In this document: positions 23,996 through 33,228 of the stretch, one piece after another
Numbering within the stretch: the first letter of the stretch is position 1
Layout of the letters: each line of letters begins with the position of its first letter
NCBI GenBank assembly: GCA_016844745.1
Contig: JAERMQ010000039.1
Location: 1 to 36,692 of the forward strand
DNA length: 36,692 nucleotides
Direction: 5' to 3'
From: Ignavibacteria bacterium
GTDB lineage: Bacteria > Bacteroidota > Ignavibacteria > Kapaibacteriales > UBA2268
Notes under the pieces: model-generated
What the model was told of the DNA's origin: nothing
What the model saw: only the letters and a program-made list of their open reading frames with translations
Database searches by the model: none
Made by a program: the position numbers and the translations under genes

Positions 23996-24684
23996 AAAGA
24001 TTTCTGTTCTTGCTGATTCTCCTTGTTCCATTTATAGCCCTGTCACAAAACGAAAAGGAATATATCAGGCAGGGAAATCAGCAGTATAAGAATAAAAAAT
24101 ACAATGATGCCGAAATTAATTATCGCAAATCCCTTGAGAAAAATAAAAATTATCCCAAAGCCGAATACAACCTTGGGAATGCCCTTTACAAACAGAAACA
24201 GTTTGATAAAGCTGCCGAACATTACAATGCCTTAATCAATAAAGATACCGATAAAGAAATCGCTTCAAAAGCCCTGCATAATCTTGGCAATTCAATGCTG
24301 GAAAGCAAACAGTATGATAAAAGCATCGAAGCTTACAAGCAAGCGCTGAAGATGAATCCGAAGGATATGGATACAAAGTATAATCTTGAATATGCCCGCC
24401 GAATGCTGGTACAGCAACAACAGCAGCAGCAACAAAAACAAGACCAGAAGCAAAATAAAGACAAGAAAGATGACCAGAAGAAACAAGACCAGCAGCAGCA
24501 ACAACAAAAACAGGACCAGAAGCAAGACCAGAAACACCAACAACAGCAGCAGGAACAGAAAATTTCAAAAGAAGATGCACAACGAATTTTGCAGGCTTTG
24601 AATAATGAAGAGAAAAATGTTCAAAAGAAAGTAAAGAAAAATGCAGTTCGGGGGGCAAAAGGTACACCTGAAAAGCCGTGGTAG
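23992..24684 (+). CDS. batC: BatC-like TPR protein with glutamine-rich tail
   Basis: 230 residues. A signal peptide (1-18, FIALS/Q) is followed by three or more TPR units (about 22-137, for example KYNDAEINYRKSLEKNKNYP and YDKSIEAYKQALKMNPKD). A low-complexity Q/K/D segment (about 140-192, encoded by CAG/CAA/AAG runs) follows, then a short conserved end, SKEDAQRILQALNNEEKNVQ. That end is typical of BatC. The ATG overlaps the batB stop (ATGA). The repetitive tail is prone to length variation. Confidence 0.85.
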   Translation: MKRFLFLLILLVPFIALSQNEKEYIRQGNQQYKNKKYNDAEINYRKSLEKNKNYPKAEYNLGNALYKQKQFDKAAEHYNALINKDTDKEIASKALHNLGNSMLESKQYDKSIEAYKQALKMNPKDMDTKYNLEYARRMLVQQQQQQQQKQDQKQNKDKKDDQKKQDQQQQQQKQDQKQDQKHQQQQQEQKISKEDAQRILQALNNEEKNVQKKVKKNAVRGAKGTPEKPW

Positions 24685-24737
24685 AGTAATTTTAACATTG
24701 ATTGTTTTATTAAATGAATAAACATAGAAATATAGAT

Positions 24738-24817
24738 GAATGTCATTCGTAAGCGAAGTGAAGAATCCAGTTGCGACATTGGTACTGGATTCTTCACTTC
24801 GCTTACGAATGACATTC
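24738..24817. repeat. Perfect palindromic MITE-like element (GTCATTCGTAAGCG type)
   Basis: 33-base arms GAATGTCATTCGTAAGCGAA (continuing GTGAAGAATCCAG) at 24738-24770 are perfectly mirrored at 24785-24817 around a 14-base loop. It lies inside the bat operon, between batC and batD, and its strong hairpin could reduce read-through or affect mRNA stability. Confidence 0.85.
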
Positions 24818-24850
24818 TTCCTAAAAATTAGTATTATTTAATTTAAAAAA

Positions 24851-24881
24851 GATGTCCAACATCTGGCAGATGTTGGACATC
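24851..24881. repeat. Short perfect palindrome upstream of batD
   Basis: GATGTCCAACATCT, GGC, AGATGTTGGACATC: 14-bp arms with a 3-base loop, about 50 bases before the batD start. It could be a terminator-like or regulatory hairpin or a repeat copy. Confidence 0.75.
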
Positions 24882-24931
24882 TAAATCAGAGCAAATAAAT
24901 TATTATGGAAATATATTTTAGCGGAACAAAA

Positions 24932-26794
24932 ATGAGAATAATTTTAATTGTCGGATTATTAGTATTTCTGTTTCATATCGGCGCAATTGCTCAGGCACCA
25001 AGCTTTACTGCATCTGTGAATCAATCTTCTATTGCACCGGGCGAAAATATTCAACTGACTTTTTCAATAAACGTAGAAGCAAAAAATTTCAAAGCTCCCG
25101 ATTTCAAAGGATTCTCAGTATTGAGCGGACCAAATCAATCTCAGAACATATCAATCGTGAATGGGCAGATGTCGCGCACTCTCTCCTTTGTTTTTGTTCT
25201 TCAGGCAGGAAATCCCGGGAAATACACAATAGGGGCAGCTTCGATTACGGTTGGAAGCAGCGTTCTACATACAAACCCGATTACTATAAATGTTGAGAAA
25301 GGAACTTCCGGCAAGAGTCAGGGCGGCAATCAGCAGAATACCGGACAAAAAGCTGAATCGGAGCAGGCTAATGAACTTATTCGAAAGCATTTGTTTATCC
25401 GGCTATCAGTTTCTAAGCAGAGCGTTCATCAGAGTGAGCAGTTATTCTGTTCATATAAAATTTATCAGCACCCCGAATTACAACTCGTTAATCTCGAACC
25501 ACCCCAGACCATTGCTTATAACGGATTCTGGTCGCAGGATATCGATGCAAATAAGCAGGCACAGTGGACTACCGAAGTTTATAATGGCGTTCAATATCGT
25601 GTAGTCGAAATCAGGAAAACGATTTTAGTTCCTCAGCAATCCGGTAAACTGACAATCGAGCCAATGGAGATGAAGGCAGTTGCCCGCCTCAGGATACAAG
25701 GGGGACAAAAGCGACGTCCACAAAATCCATTCGACCAGTTTTTTGATGACCCGTTTTTTGGTGGTGGAGCTTCTTATAAGGATTTTCCTTGTGTTGTGAA
25801 ATCAAATGCCCAGACAATTAATGTGACGGCGCTACCTGCCAATACACCAGGTGGATTTAACGGTGCAGTCGGCGATTTATCGATGAAATCATGGGTTGAT
25901 AAAAACAAGACCAGGACAGGCGAACCGATTACTTTAAAAATCCAGATTAGTGGAAAGGGAAATCTTAAACTGATTGAGCCTCCTGCAATTACATTCCCAC
26001 CGGATTTCGAATCTTATGAACCCAAAACAGCCGATAACGTTTTAGTTACAACTGCTGGAATATCCGGTAGCAAGGTCTATGAATACTTAGCAATACCGCG
26101 GAATATGGGCGAATACGAAATCGAACCTGTCAAATTTGTATATTATGATTTAAGTAAAAAGCAATATGTAACCCTAACATCCGAGAAATTCAAAATCACT
26201 GTCGAAAAAGGCAGTGGCAGCGGTACTTCCGGCGGAAGCGTGATTTCAGGTGTAAGCAAAGAGGAAATCAAATATTTGGGAAAGGATGTGCGTTTCCTCA
26301 AGAAAATGCCGGAATCATTTGCTAAACAAAGCAATATATTCTACGCATCGACCACTTTTTTTGGTTTGTCTTTAGCTCCTATGCTTTTATTTATTATCGT
26401 AATTGTAATGAGAAGGCAGCAAATCAAGCTTGCAAGCAATCAAACACTTTTGAAAAATAAACGAGCCAACAAAGTAGTACGGAAGCGCCTTTCGAAAGCA
26501 AAGAAGCTTATGGTAAAATCGGATACTGAGCAATTTTACGAAGAAATATCACGCGCGATGTGGGGCTATGCAAGCGATAAGTTGGGTATCCAATATTCCG
26601 ATTTAACGAAGGATTCAGCAAGGAGCAATCTGATAAACAAGAATATACCGGAAGATGATATCGACAAGCTTTTATTGACAATTGATTTGTGTGAATTTGC
26701 CCGCTTTGCACCATCGGAAAATAATTTCGGAATGGAACGTGTATATAATGATGCAGCTTCGGTTATTACAGATATGGAGGATAAACTGAAATGA
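24932..26794 (+). CDS. batD: BatD-like protein
   Basis: 620 residues from the ATG at 24932, which gives a clean signal peptide (MRIILIVGLLVFLFHIGAIA, then Q) and has GCGGA before it; an ATG at 24905 would add nine residues. The protein consists of beta-sandwich repeats typical of BatD (SVNQSSIAPGENIQLTFSI, then LSVSKQSVHQSEQLFCSYKI and SWVDKNKTRTGEPITLKIQI), a membrane helix (about 475-500) and a helical cytoplasmic tail with AMWGYASDKLGI. Its stop overlaps batE (ATGA). Two hairpin repeats separate it from batC. Confidence 0.85.
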   Translation: MRIILIVGLLVFLFHIGAIAQAPSFTASVNQSSIAPGENIQLTFSINVEAKNFKAPDFKGFSVLSGPNQSQNISIVNGQMSRTLSFVFVLQAGNPGKYTIGAASITVGSSVLHTNPITINVEKGTSGKSQGGNQQNTGQKAESEQANELIRKHLFIRLSVSKQSVHQSEQLFCSYKIYQHPELQLVNLEPPQTIAYNGFWSQDIDANKQAQWTTEVYNGVQYRVVEIRKTILVPQQSGKLTIEPMEMKAVARLRIQGGQKRRPQNPFDQFFDDPFFGGGASYKDFPCVVKSNAQTINVTALPANTPGGFNGAVGDLSMKSWVDKNKTRTGEPITLKIQISGKGNLKLIEPPAITFPPDFESYEPKTADNVLVTTAGISGSKVYEYLAIPRNMGEYEIEPVKFVYYDLSKKQYVTLTSEKFKITVEKGSGSGTSGGSVISGVSKEEIKYLGKDVRFLKKMPESFAKQSNIFYASTTFFGLSLAPMLLFIIVIVMRRQQIKLASNQTLLKNKRANKVVRKRLSKAKKLMVKSDTEQFYEEISRAMWGYASDKLGIQYSDLTKDSARSNLINKNIPEDDIDKLLLTIDLCEFARFAPSENNFGMERVYNDAASVITDMEDKLK

Positions 26795-27636
26795 CATTCT
26801 TCAATTATTTTGATTTTTTGCGCAAATTCATTTTCAGTAATGATTTTCTTAATACTCCTAAATTATTGATTTCAGCCTTAATTATATTTTGTACTTTGTT
26901 AATTCCAGCATCTCTATTATGTGAAGTTCAGCAAAAAACTCCTCCTGATGTTCAATTCAAAAATGCAGAGGCGCTTTACGTAAAGGGGAAATACAAAGAA
27001 GCAGCAAAGCTATACGAAGAATTGATTATTCAAGGTATCGAATCAGCGGAACTATTCTTTAACTTGGGGAATTGCTATTACAAAACAGGAGGAATCGCAT
27101 CGGCTATTGTTTGCTTCGAGCGTGCCAAGCGGCTTTCACCAGATGATGAAGACACTGATTTTAACCTGAAAATTGCAAACCTCCGTACAGTAGATAAAAT
27201 TGAACCACTGCCAAAGCTCTTTATCTGGGAATGGTTCGATTCAATTCGCAACACATCATCATCAGGCGGATGGTCGCGAATGGGAATAATTTTCACTTGG
27301 CTGTTTTTTGCTAGCCTGCTTGTATTCTTTTTATCATGGCGTCCGGGAATTAAAAAGTTATTTTTTACGATTTCAGTAATTGCAATTATCATCACAATAT
27401 CCTGTTATGTCTTTGCCGAACAGAAGCACTCCGAAGAAATGGCAACAGATAAAGCGATTGTTTTTTCAGCTAATGCATATATTAAAAGTTCGCCTGACCC
27501 CGCATCGACTGATTTATTTATTTTGCATGAAGGTACAAAAGTGCAGATTCTTGATAATGTCGGTCAGTGGCGCAAAATCAGGCTTGCAAACGGCGCAGTT
27601 GGGTGGATACCAGTCGAAGTATTGGAAGTAATATGA
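26791..27636 (+). CDS. batE: BatE-like TPR and SH3 protein
   Basis: 281 residues. An N-terminal membrane anchor or signal (about 26-45) precedes two TPR units (about 55-125: AEALYVKGKYKEAAKLYEEL, and FNLGNCYYKTGGIASAIVCF). Two membrane helices follow (about 167-186 and 193-211), then a bacterial SH3-like domain (about 222-281: AYIKSSPDPASTDLFILHEG, ending NGAVGWIPVEVLEV). This order is that of BatE. It closes the operon, and a palindromic repeat follows the stop. Confidence 0.85.
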   Translation: MTFFNYFDFLRKFIFSNDFLNTPKLLISALIIFCTLLIPASLLCEVQQKTPPDVQFKNAEALYVKGKYKEAAKLYEELIIQGIESAELFFNLGNCYYKTGGIASAIVCFERAKRLSPDDEDTDFNLKIANLRTVDKIEPLPKLFIWEWFDSIRNTSSSGGWSRMGIIFTWLFFASLLVFFLSWRPGIKKLFFTISVIAIIITISCYVFAEQKHSEEMATDKAIVFSANAYIKSSPDPASTDLFILHEGTKVQILDNVGQWRKIRLANGAVGWIPVEVLEVI

Positions 27637-27648
27637 AAATTAAAAAAA

Positions 27649-27753
27649 GAAATCCCCCTAACCCCCTTTTACAAAGGGGGAATTTCTTATCTTTTCTACT
27701 TCTAAGTTCTATTTCTAAGTTCTACTTCTAAAACCGGGGGTTAGGGGGATTTT
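27649..27753. repeat. Degenerate CCCCCTAACCCCC palindrome after batE
   Basis: AATCCCCCTAACCCCC and GGGGGTTAGGGGGATT are inverted ends, with an inner GGGGGAATTTCTTAT as in 8391-8485. Between them a tandem TCTAAGTTCTATT unit is inserted. It may act as the operon terminator. Confidence 0.7.
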
Positions 27754-27795
27754 AATGAAATATATAGATAAATTCACACTAGAAAAAAATAATAT

Positions 27796-29328
27796 ATGCT
27801 TAATCAAATAAAAATATTTCTTTTCATAGTCGCATTGACACTGCTTTCCTGCGGTACTGAGACCATGCCAATCGAAACTTCATCGCCAAAGATGAAAAGC
27901 CTGTTTCCTCCTACCGGTAGTATTAATGCTCCGGTAGATACTGCTTTGTCTATAACAATGAATACATGGACCCGAAAAGGTACCGGTACACTCGGTATTT
28001 ATTATTACGATACCGATGTTCTTTTTGAATCGTTGGATGTTGCAGATACTCTCGTTAAAGCAATTGGAACGGCGCTTGAATTCAAGCCGTTCAAAAACCT
28101 TGATTACTACACGAAATACTACATTAAAATCGATAAAGGAGCCATTACGGATATTACACGAAATCAAAATCTCTTCGATGGAATAAACGATAAATCAATT
28201 TGGAATTTTACAACAACGCGGAATCTACCGAAGCTGAGAGGTTTACAGCCAGCCAATATGCAGTCTAATGTCAGCGTAGAGAGTGAATTGACGATGATTT
28301 TCAATAAAAGTGTTAAGACCGGCACCGGCTTTATCACACTATATAAACCACCATTAATAGTAATTGAGCGTCATGATGTTGCAAGTGACAATGCCATCTC
28401 CATTCAGGATAGCATTGTAACTTTGAAACTGAATAAAAAACTCAGTTTGAATACGAAATATTATGTAATCGTTGATTCGGCAGCTATCATAGACAAAAAC
28501 AATACCGACAACACTTATGCAGGAATAACCGACAGCACCGGATGGTATTTCTCAACTGCCGAAACCGATGACCCGGTGGTAACGGAATTTAAACCTGCTA
28601 ATAAGGCTCAAACTGTTGCAGCGAATACTCCAATATCCATAAAATTTAATAAAAAAGTAAATCCAGCAGTAGGAAATATTGAATTATATGAGAAAAGTAT
28701 TAATGCCATTACTTTTACAACCAGTGTAGTATCGGAATCAGTCATTACCGACGAAACCGGATTAGTTGCCATCAAGCTCCCCTACAATTTAAAATTCGGT
28801 ACCTCCTACTTCATAAAAATTGATTCGGCTGCTTTTGTCGATGATGGTGGAAAGGCTTTTGCCGGCATTCGCGACAGCATTTCATGGAGTTTCACAACTG
28901 AGCCCAAACCAACAAGCGACCAAAATACTTTCTATACCGTCATGTCCGGCGAAGAACAGGGTACCGTCATCATGACCGGCAATCAATACATAACTCTTAC
29001 AACCTCGGATAGCGGCGCTTTTTCGATTAAAACAGTAAACGTAAAATATTTCCAGGGTACTTCGCAAATGTATAATATTAATATTACTTTCATTACGGAC
29101 TCTACACAACAAAATACATTTCAATTCGAAAACGCTGACGGCAGAGCCACCATATCTGTCGAGAATCTTTTAAAAAAAGTTACTTACAACACCGGAGCAA
29201 AAGGGTTTTTGAATATTTCTAAAAATTATCCGGATTACGTTATTGGTTATTTTACCGTAACTGTTTGCGAAGCTAATGCTGCAAAATGTGTAACATTAAC
29301 CGGCAGCCAATTCACAGTGGTAAAATAA
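27796..29328 (+). CDS. Lipoprotein with bacterial Ig-like (Big_5) repeats
   Basis: 510 residues. A lipoprotein signal peptide has lipobox TLLSC (Cys about 19). Three Ig-like domains of the SbsA/Big_5 type follow (about 33-135, 140-250 and 255-370). Each opens with a PxxGSxN/PANxQSNV/PANKAQTV motif, contains a YYIKIDxxAxxD element, and ends in WxFTT/WYFST. The C-terminal 140 residues (about 372-510) are a separate beta-rich domain that I do not recognise. It is a surface lipoprotein of unknown binding function, transcribed in the same direction as bat and serC but separated from both. Confidence 0.75.
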   Translation: MLNQIKIFLFIVALTLLSCGTETMPIETSSPKMKSLFPPTGSINAPVDTALSITMNTWTRKGTGTLGIYYYDTDVLFESLDVADTLVKAIGTALEFKPFKNLDYYTKYYIKIDKGAITDITRNQNLFDGINDKSIWNFTTTRNLPKLRGLQPANMQSNVSVESELTMIFNKSVKTGTGFITLYKPPLIVIERHDVASDNAISIQDSIVTLKLNKKLSLNTKYYVIVDSAAIIDKNNTDNTYAGITDSTGWYFSTAETDDPVVTEFKPANKAQTVAANTPISIKFNKKVNPAVGNIELYEKSINAITFTTSVVSESVITDETGLVAIKLPYNLKFGTSYFIKIDSAAFVDDGGKAFAGIRDSISWSFTTEPKPTSDQNTFYTVMSGEEQGTVIMTGNQYITLTTSDSGAFSIKTVNVKYFQGTSQMYNINITFITDSTQQNTFQFENADGRATISVENLLKKVTYNTGAKGFLNISKNYPDYVIGYFTVTVCEANAAKCVTLTGSQFTVVK

Positions 29329-29416
29329 TTTTTGTTATTGGAATTACTTGTCATAATTTTGCTTTAGAGCAAGTTGCTTAAATGAAAAAACTATTTGAAA
29401 ATGGAGAAAAATCAAA

Positions 29417-30496
29417 ATGAAAAGAGCTCTTAATTTTAGTCCGGGACCGGCTGTACTGCCAATGTCGGTACTCGAAGAAACCTCCCAGGCTGTGCTTGAT
29501 TACAATGGACTTGGTATGTCGGTTATGGAAATGAGTCATCGTTCTAAGGAATACGATGCTTTGTTCGTTGAAACCCAAAATGATACTTTGAAGTTAATGG
29601 GTTTATCCCCTGATGAATACACAGTTTTGTTCCTTGGCGGCGGTGCCAGTCTGCAATTCATTATGCTGCCGATGAATTTCCTGCATAAAAAAGCCGACTA
29701 CGTCAATACCGGCGAATGGGCTTCCAAAGCTATTAAAGAAGCGCAATTTGTTGGCGAATGCAATGTTGTTGCCAGCTCGAAAGAAGCAAATTTTACCTAT
29801 ATCCCAAAGGATATTAAATTCAATGCTGATGCCGATTATATCCATATCACAACCAATAATACAATTTACGGTACTGCATATAAGAATCTGCCTGATACCG
29901 GCAGTGTACCTCTTGTGTCGGATATGTCCAGCGATATATTCAGCCGTCCGCGGGATTTCTCGCGCTTTTCGCTGATTTATGCCGGCGCCCAGAAAAACAT
30001 CGGTCCGGCTGGCGTTACATTGGTTGTAATTAAAAAATCATTTCTCGATACTGCGAAAACCACTGCGCCGACTATGCTGAAATATAAAACTCATGTCGAT
30101 GCAGGTTCTATGTTCAATACTCCGCCTTGTTTGGCAACTTATGTTGTAGGCAGGACATTGAAATGGATTATGGCACAGGGCTTGGAAGCAGTTGAAGCCA
30201 ACAATATTAAGAAAGCGAATTACCTCTATGATATTTTCGATGCCTACCCGGATTTCTATAAAGGAACGGTGAAAGACAAGGCTGACCGCTCGCTTATGAA
30301 CATTACATGGAATTTGCCGACGCCGGAATTGGAAGATAAATTCATTAAGGAAGCAAAGGCAAAATATGGTATGCTCAATCTTAAAGGTCATCGCAGTGTT
30401 GGCGGTATGCGTGCTTCGGTTTACAATGCCTGCCCTATGGATTGGGTGCAGACTTTAGCCAAATTCATGGAAGAGTTTATGAAAGAAAATAAGTAA
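29417..30496 (+). CDS. serC: Phosphoserine aminotransferase
   Basis: 359 residues, the usual length. The start FSPGPAVLPMSVLE, GMSVMEMSHRSKEY (33-46), FLGGGASLQFIMLP (72-85) and the PLP lysine K193 in YAGAQKNIGPAGV are diagnostic of SerC (class V aminotransferases). It converts 3-phosphohydroxypyruvate and glutamate to phosphoserine and 2-oxoglutarate in serine synthesis, and also serves pyridoxal phosphate synthesis in some bacteria. RGGM-like end residues (VGGMRASVYNA) are conserved. It is monocistronic, with an AATGGAGAAAA ribosome region. Confidence 0.97.
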   Translation: MKRALNFSPGPAVLPMSVLEETSQAVLDYNGLGMSVMEMSHRSKEYDALFVETQNDTLKLMGLSPDEYTVLFLGGGASLQFIMLPMNFLHKKADYVNTGEWASKAIKEAQFVGECNVVASSKEANFTYIPKDIKFNADADYIHITTNNTIYGTAYKNLPDTGSVPLVSDMSSDIFSRPRDFSRFSLIYAGAQKNIGPAGVTLVVIKKSFLDTAKTTAPTMLKYKTHVDAGSMFNTPPCLATYVVGRTLKWIMAQGLEAVEANNIKKANYLYDIFDAYPDFYKGTVKDKADRSLMNITWNLPTPELEDKFIKEAKAKYGMLNLKGHRSVGGMRASVYNACPMDWVQTLAKFMEEFMKENK

Positions 30497-30517
30497 ATTT
30501 AACTTTTTTCATTTTAT

Positions 30518-30553
30518 ACGCCTTTTACTTTGACACAGCAGGAGGCGTTTTTT
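30518..30553 (+). terminator. Possible terminator after serC
   Basis: ACGCCT and AGGCGT are 6-base complementary arms followed by TTTTTTTA, with a 16 to 17 base loop. The stem is short, so this is moderate at best. Confidence 0.45.
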
Positions 30554-30599
30554 TATCGACTTTCAGAAAGTTTCCCTACTTTCGGAAAGTTTTTCTGTT

Positions 30600-31030
30600 T
30601 GCAGCTTTTTACTATTTTTTACTACGGATTTTCATTTTTATTTCGTATCACTGAACAGACGAGGGCGTCTATTCTACCTTTAAATCATTCGATTCAAATT
30701 GACCATTGACAATTAACCATTTACCATTGTTTACCATTGTTTACCATTTTTTACTATTTTTTACTATTTTTTACTATTGAATTTCAAATTTTTTTATCGT
30801 CGAACAGACAAGGATGTCTATTTTACCATTCCATTTTCATTAACAATTAACAATTAATAATTAACAATTAACAATTGACAATTAACCATTTACCATTGTT
30901 TACCATTTAATACTATTTTTTACTACGAATTTCGATATTTTTTTTGAATTGCTGAACAGACGAGGGCGTCTATTCTACTTTACGAACTTTTAACTTCTTT
31001 CTACAATTTTCTACAATTTTCTACAATCTT
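30600..31030. repeat. Three degenerate tandem units of about 150 bp in a gene-free gap
   Basis: The core AACAGACGAGGGCGTCTATT, or a close variant, recurs at 30654, 30803 and 30954 (spacing 149 and 151). Each copy is preceded by TTTTTACTA-rich sequence, and the first two are followed by ATTGACAATTAACCATTTAC-like runs. The core contains AGACG...CGTCT, a small hairpin. Short-period repeats (TTTACCATTG, TTTTTTACTA, AACAATT, TTCTACAATT) fill the rest. I see no gene in 30497-31434. Confidence 0.75.
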
Positions 31031-31114
31031 TTATTTTTTTTTAATTGATTCATTTTAGAATTGGTACATTTTCAAATTTTCAAATTAACTAATTTTCATA
31101 TTGATTTATTTTTT

Positions 31115-31232
31115 CCCTTTGTGTCCTTTGTGAAATCCTTTGTGAACTTTGTGGTAAAATACTTTATTGAATTCGAGTAATTTTTTTAACACAAAGGTCA
31201 CGAAGGCAAGCACAAAGGTCACAAAGCTTCTG
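31115..31232. repeat. CACAAAGG-type inverted repeat cluster upstream of the RM locus
   Basis: CCTTTGTGTCCTTTGTGAAA, CCTTTGTGAACTTTGTGGT, then the inverted AACACAAAGGTCACGAAGG and CACAAAGGTCACAAAGC. It is the same family as 16617-16731. The following 200 bases up to the gene are AT-rich, with no motif that I can support. Confidence 0.8.
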
Positions 31233-31434
31233 CTCCCACAATTCAAATAACACTACAATGCAAATATAATCAGTTGGCAGGAATTACCAGGAAAATGATT
31301 TAAAAAGGATTTATAAAAGGTTTTCAAAATAATCTCACCTAAAAACGCTATGTATTGTTTAACAATTAAAAAAAAAGTAATTTACTTTTCATCAGAAATG
31401 ATATTTTGAAAATTATAAGTAATTTATTGAAATT

Positions 31435-33228
31435 ATGGAAAACAATCAATCTTTCTTCGAGAAAAATGTTCAGTTAGGTTTATCAAAAAAGATTTTATCC
31501 CTTAATGAGGACTGCAGCCGCATCACATATAATTGCTGCCGCGAATATTCCACAAGTTATAAGAATCCCGAGGAAAAAGTTCGCGCTTCTTATTTTGTCG
31601 ATTTGGTGCTAAAATATCAATATCCGCAGCATCGCATCGATTTTGAATTTACCGTTCCTAAAAGGACTCCCGAAGACAGGGCAGATATAGTCGTATTTGA
31701 AGATGATATGAAATTGAAACCATATTTAGTTGTTGAATGTAAAAAGGACGGCATTTCCGATTCCGAATTTAAGCAGGCAATCGAGCAGGCTTTCGGGAAT
31801 GCAAGCGGATTGGAAGCAAAATTTTTAATCGTCGTTGCAGGCTTGACTAAACGGGCTTATGAGCGGGATAAAGAAAGACCGCTCGAAAGGGAAAGAAATA
31901 TTATTACCGATATTCCGGTTAAATACGGCGAAGTCCCGAAATATAAATATATCAAAGGTGAAAAGGATAAGGAACTGCAAATCATTGATAAAGAAGAATT
32001 AATCAGGGCATTGGAAAAAGCTCATCAAACTATTTGGCAGGGCGGCAAGCTTGCACCGGCAGATGCCTTCGATGAAGTTTCAAAGCTGCTGTTCTGCAAA
32101 TTGAAAGATGAAAAAGAAACTTCGATTACCCGCAGGTTTGAGCCATACAAGTTCCAGATTGGCACGCATGAAACTCCCAAAGAAGTGTTTACAAGAATTA
32201 ATGATATTTACCAGAAAGCCAAACAAAAAGATGCTGAGGTTTTCCGCGATGATATCCGGCTCGAACCCGAAATTGTCTTCTCGGTTACGGAACATATCGA
32301 AAGCATAAATTTTAATGATACTGAATTGGATACAAAGGGAGTTGCCTTTGAAAGATTTTTAAGCACGTACCTCAAAGGTGATATGGGGCAGTACTTCACT
32401 CCGCGCGAAATTATTGATTTTGCCGTCAAATTTATCGAACCTCAAACCGATGAGATGATTTTAGACCCCGCCTGCGGTTCCGGAGGCTTTCTTTTGTGGG
32501 CTATGGATTACATCCGCAATTTTGCTTATAAGGAATATCCCGATAATACTACAAAAGCATTTAGTTGTTGGCACGACTTTGCGAAAGATAATTTATTCGG
32601 AATTGAAATTAATGATAAAATCGCACGTGTCTGCAAAATGAATATGATTATCCACGACGACGGGCATACGAACGTGATTAGCACAGACTCGCTTCAGGAT
32701 ATTGATAAAATTTATTCGATACATAAGAGTTTTTCTAAAGAGAAATTTGATATTATCGTTACCAATCCGCCGTTCGGCGCTACGGTTAAGGACACCGAAA
32801 AGGATTATATTAAGAACTACAAGTTAGGCGACAAAAGAAAGAACCAGAAAACCGAAATTTTATTTATCGAAAGATGTTTTGATTTCCTTCGCGATGACGG
32901 AAGAATGGCAATTGTGCTGCCGGACGGCATCCTTACAAATTCATCCCTGCAATACGTGCGGGATTTCATTATGGAAAATACCGAAATTCTTGCGGTAGTT
33001 TCACTGCCTCAAATCGCATTTGCCCACTTTGGCGCCGGAGTGAAAAGTTCATTGCTCTTCCTGAGAAAAAAGGCGAAAAACGAAACGCTCGGCAATTATC
33101 GAATATTCATGGCAATTGCAGAGCGGATTGGTTACGACGCCACCGGACGCAAGGATAACCAGAATGATTTCATTCAAATATTGGAAGAATACAAAAGATT
33201 CAAGGAGGAACCGATAAATTTTCAGTAA
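31435..33228 (+). CDS. Nuclease-DNA adenine methylase fusion (RM subunit)
   Basis: 597 residues. An N-terminal PD-(D/E)XK nuclease of the HsdR-N type (about 35-150) has D84 in RADIVVF and E101-C-K103 in VVECKK. A helical linker follows, then an HsdM-like N6-adenine methylase (about 290-595) with GQYFTPR (318-324), AdoMet motif DPACGSGGF (344-352) and catalytic NPPFG (444-448). There is no helicase/translocase domain, so it is not a classical type I system; a BcgI- or type IIG-like layout fits better. Near the 3' end are an internal SD, a slippery heptamer and a hairpin that probably direct some ribosomes into the specificity frame. Confidence 0.88.
   Translation: MENNQSFFEKNVQLGLSKKILSLNEDCSRITYNCCREYSTSYKNPEEKVRASYFVDLVLKYQYPQHRIDFEFTVPKRTPEDRADIVVFEDDMKLKPYLVVECKKDGISDSEFKQAIEQAFGNASGLEAKFLIVVAGLTKRAYERDKERPLERERNIITDIPVKYGEVPKYKYIKGEKDKELQIIDKEELIRALEKAHQTIWQGGKLAPADAFDEVSKLLFCKLKDEKETSITRRFEPYKFQIGTHETPKEVFTRINDIYQKAKQKDAEVFRDDIRLEPEIVFSVTEHIESINFNDTELDTKGVAFERFLSTYLKGDMGQYFTPREIIDFAVKFIEPQTDEMILDPACGSGGFLLWAMDYIRNFAYKEYPDNTTKAFSCWHDFAKDNLFGIEINDKIARVCKMNMIIHDDGHTNVISTDSLQDIDKIYSIHKSFSKEKFDIIVTNPPFGATVKDTEKDYIKNYKLGDKRKNQKTEILFIERCFDFLRDDGRMAIVLPDGILTNSSLQYVRDFIMENTEILAVVSLPQIAFAHFGAGVKSSLLFLRKKAKNETLGNYRIFMAIAERIGYDATGRKDNQNDFIQILEEYKRFKEEPINFQ

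Noticed and set aside
24236..24667. Antisense and alternate-frame proteins opposite batC
   Set aside because: They are low-complexity shadows of the CAG/CAA-rich coding strand and lack ribosome sites.
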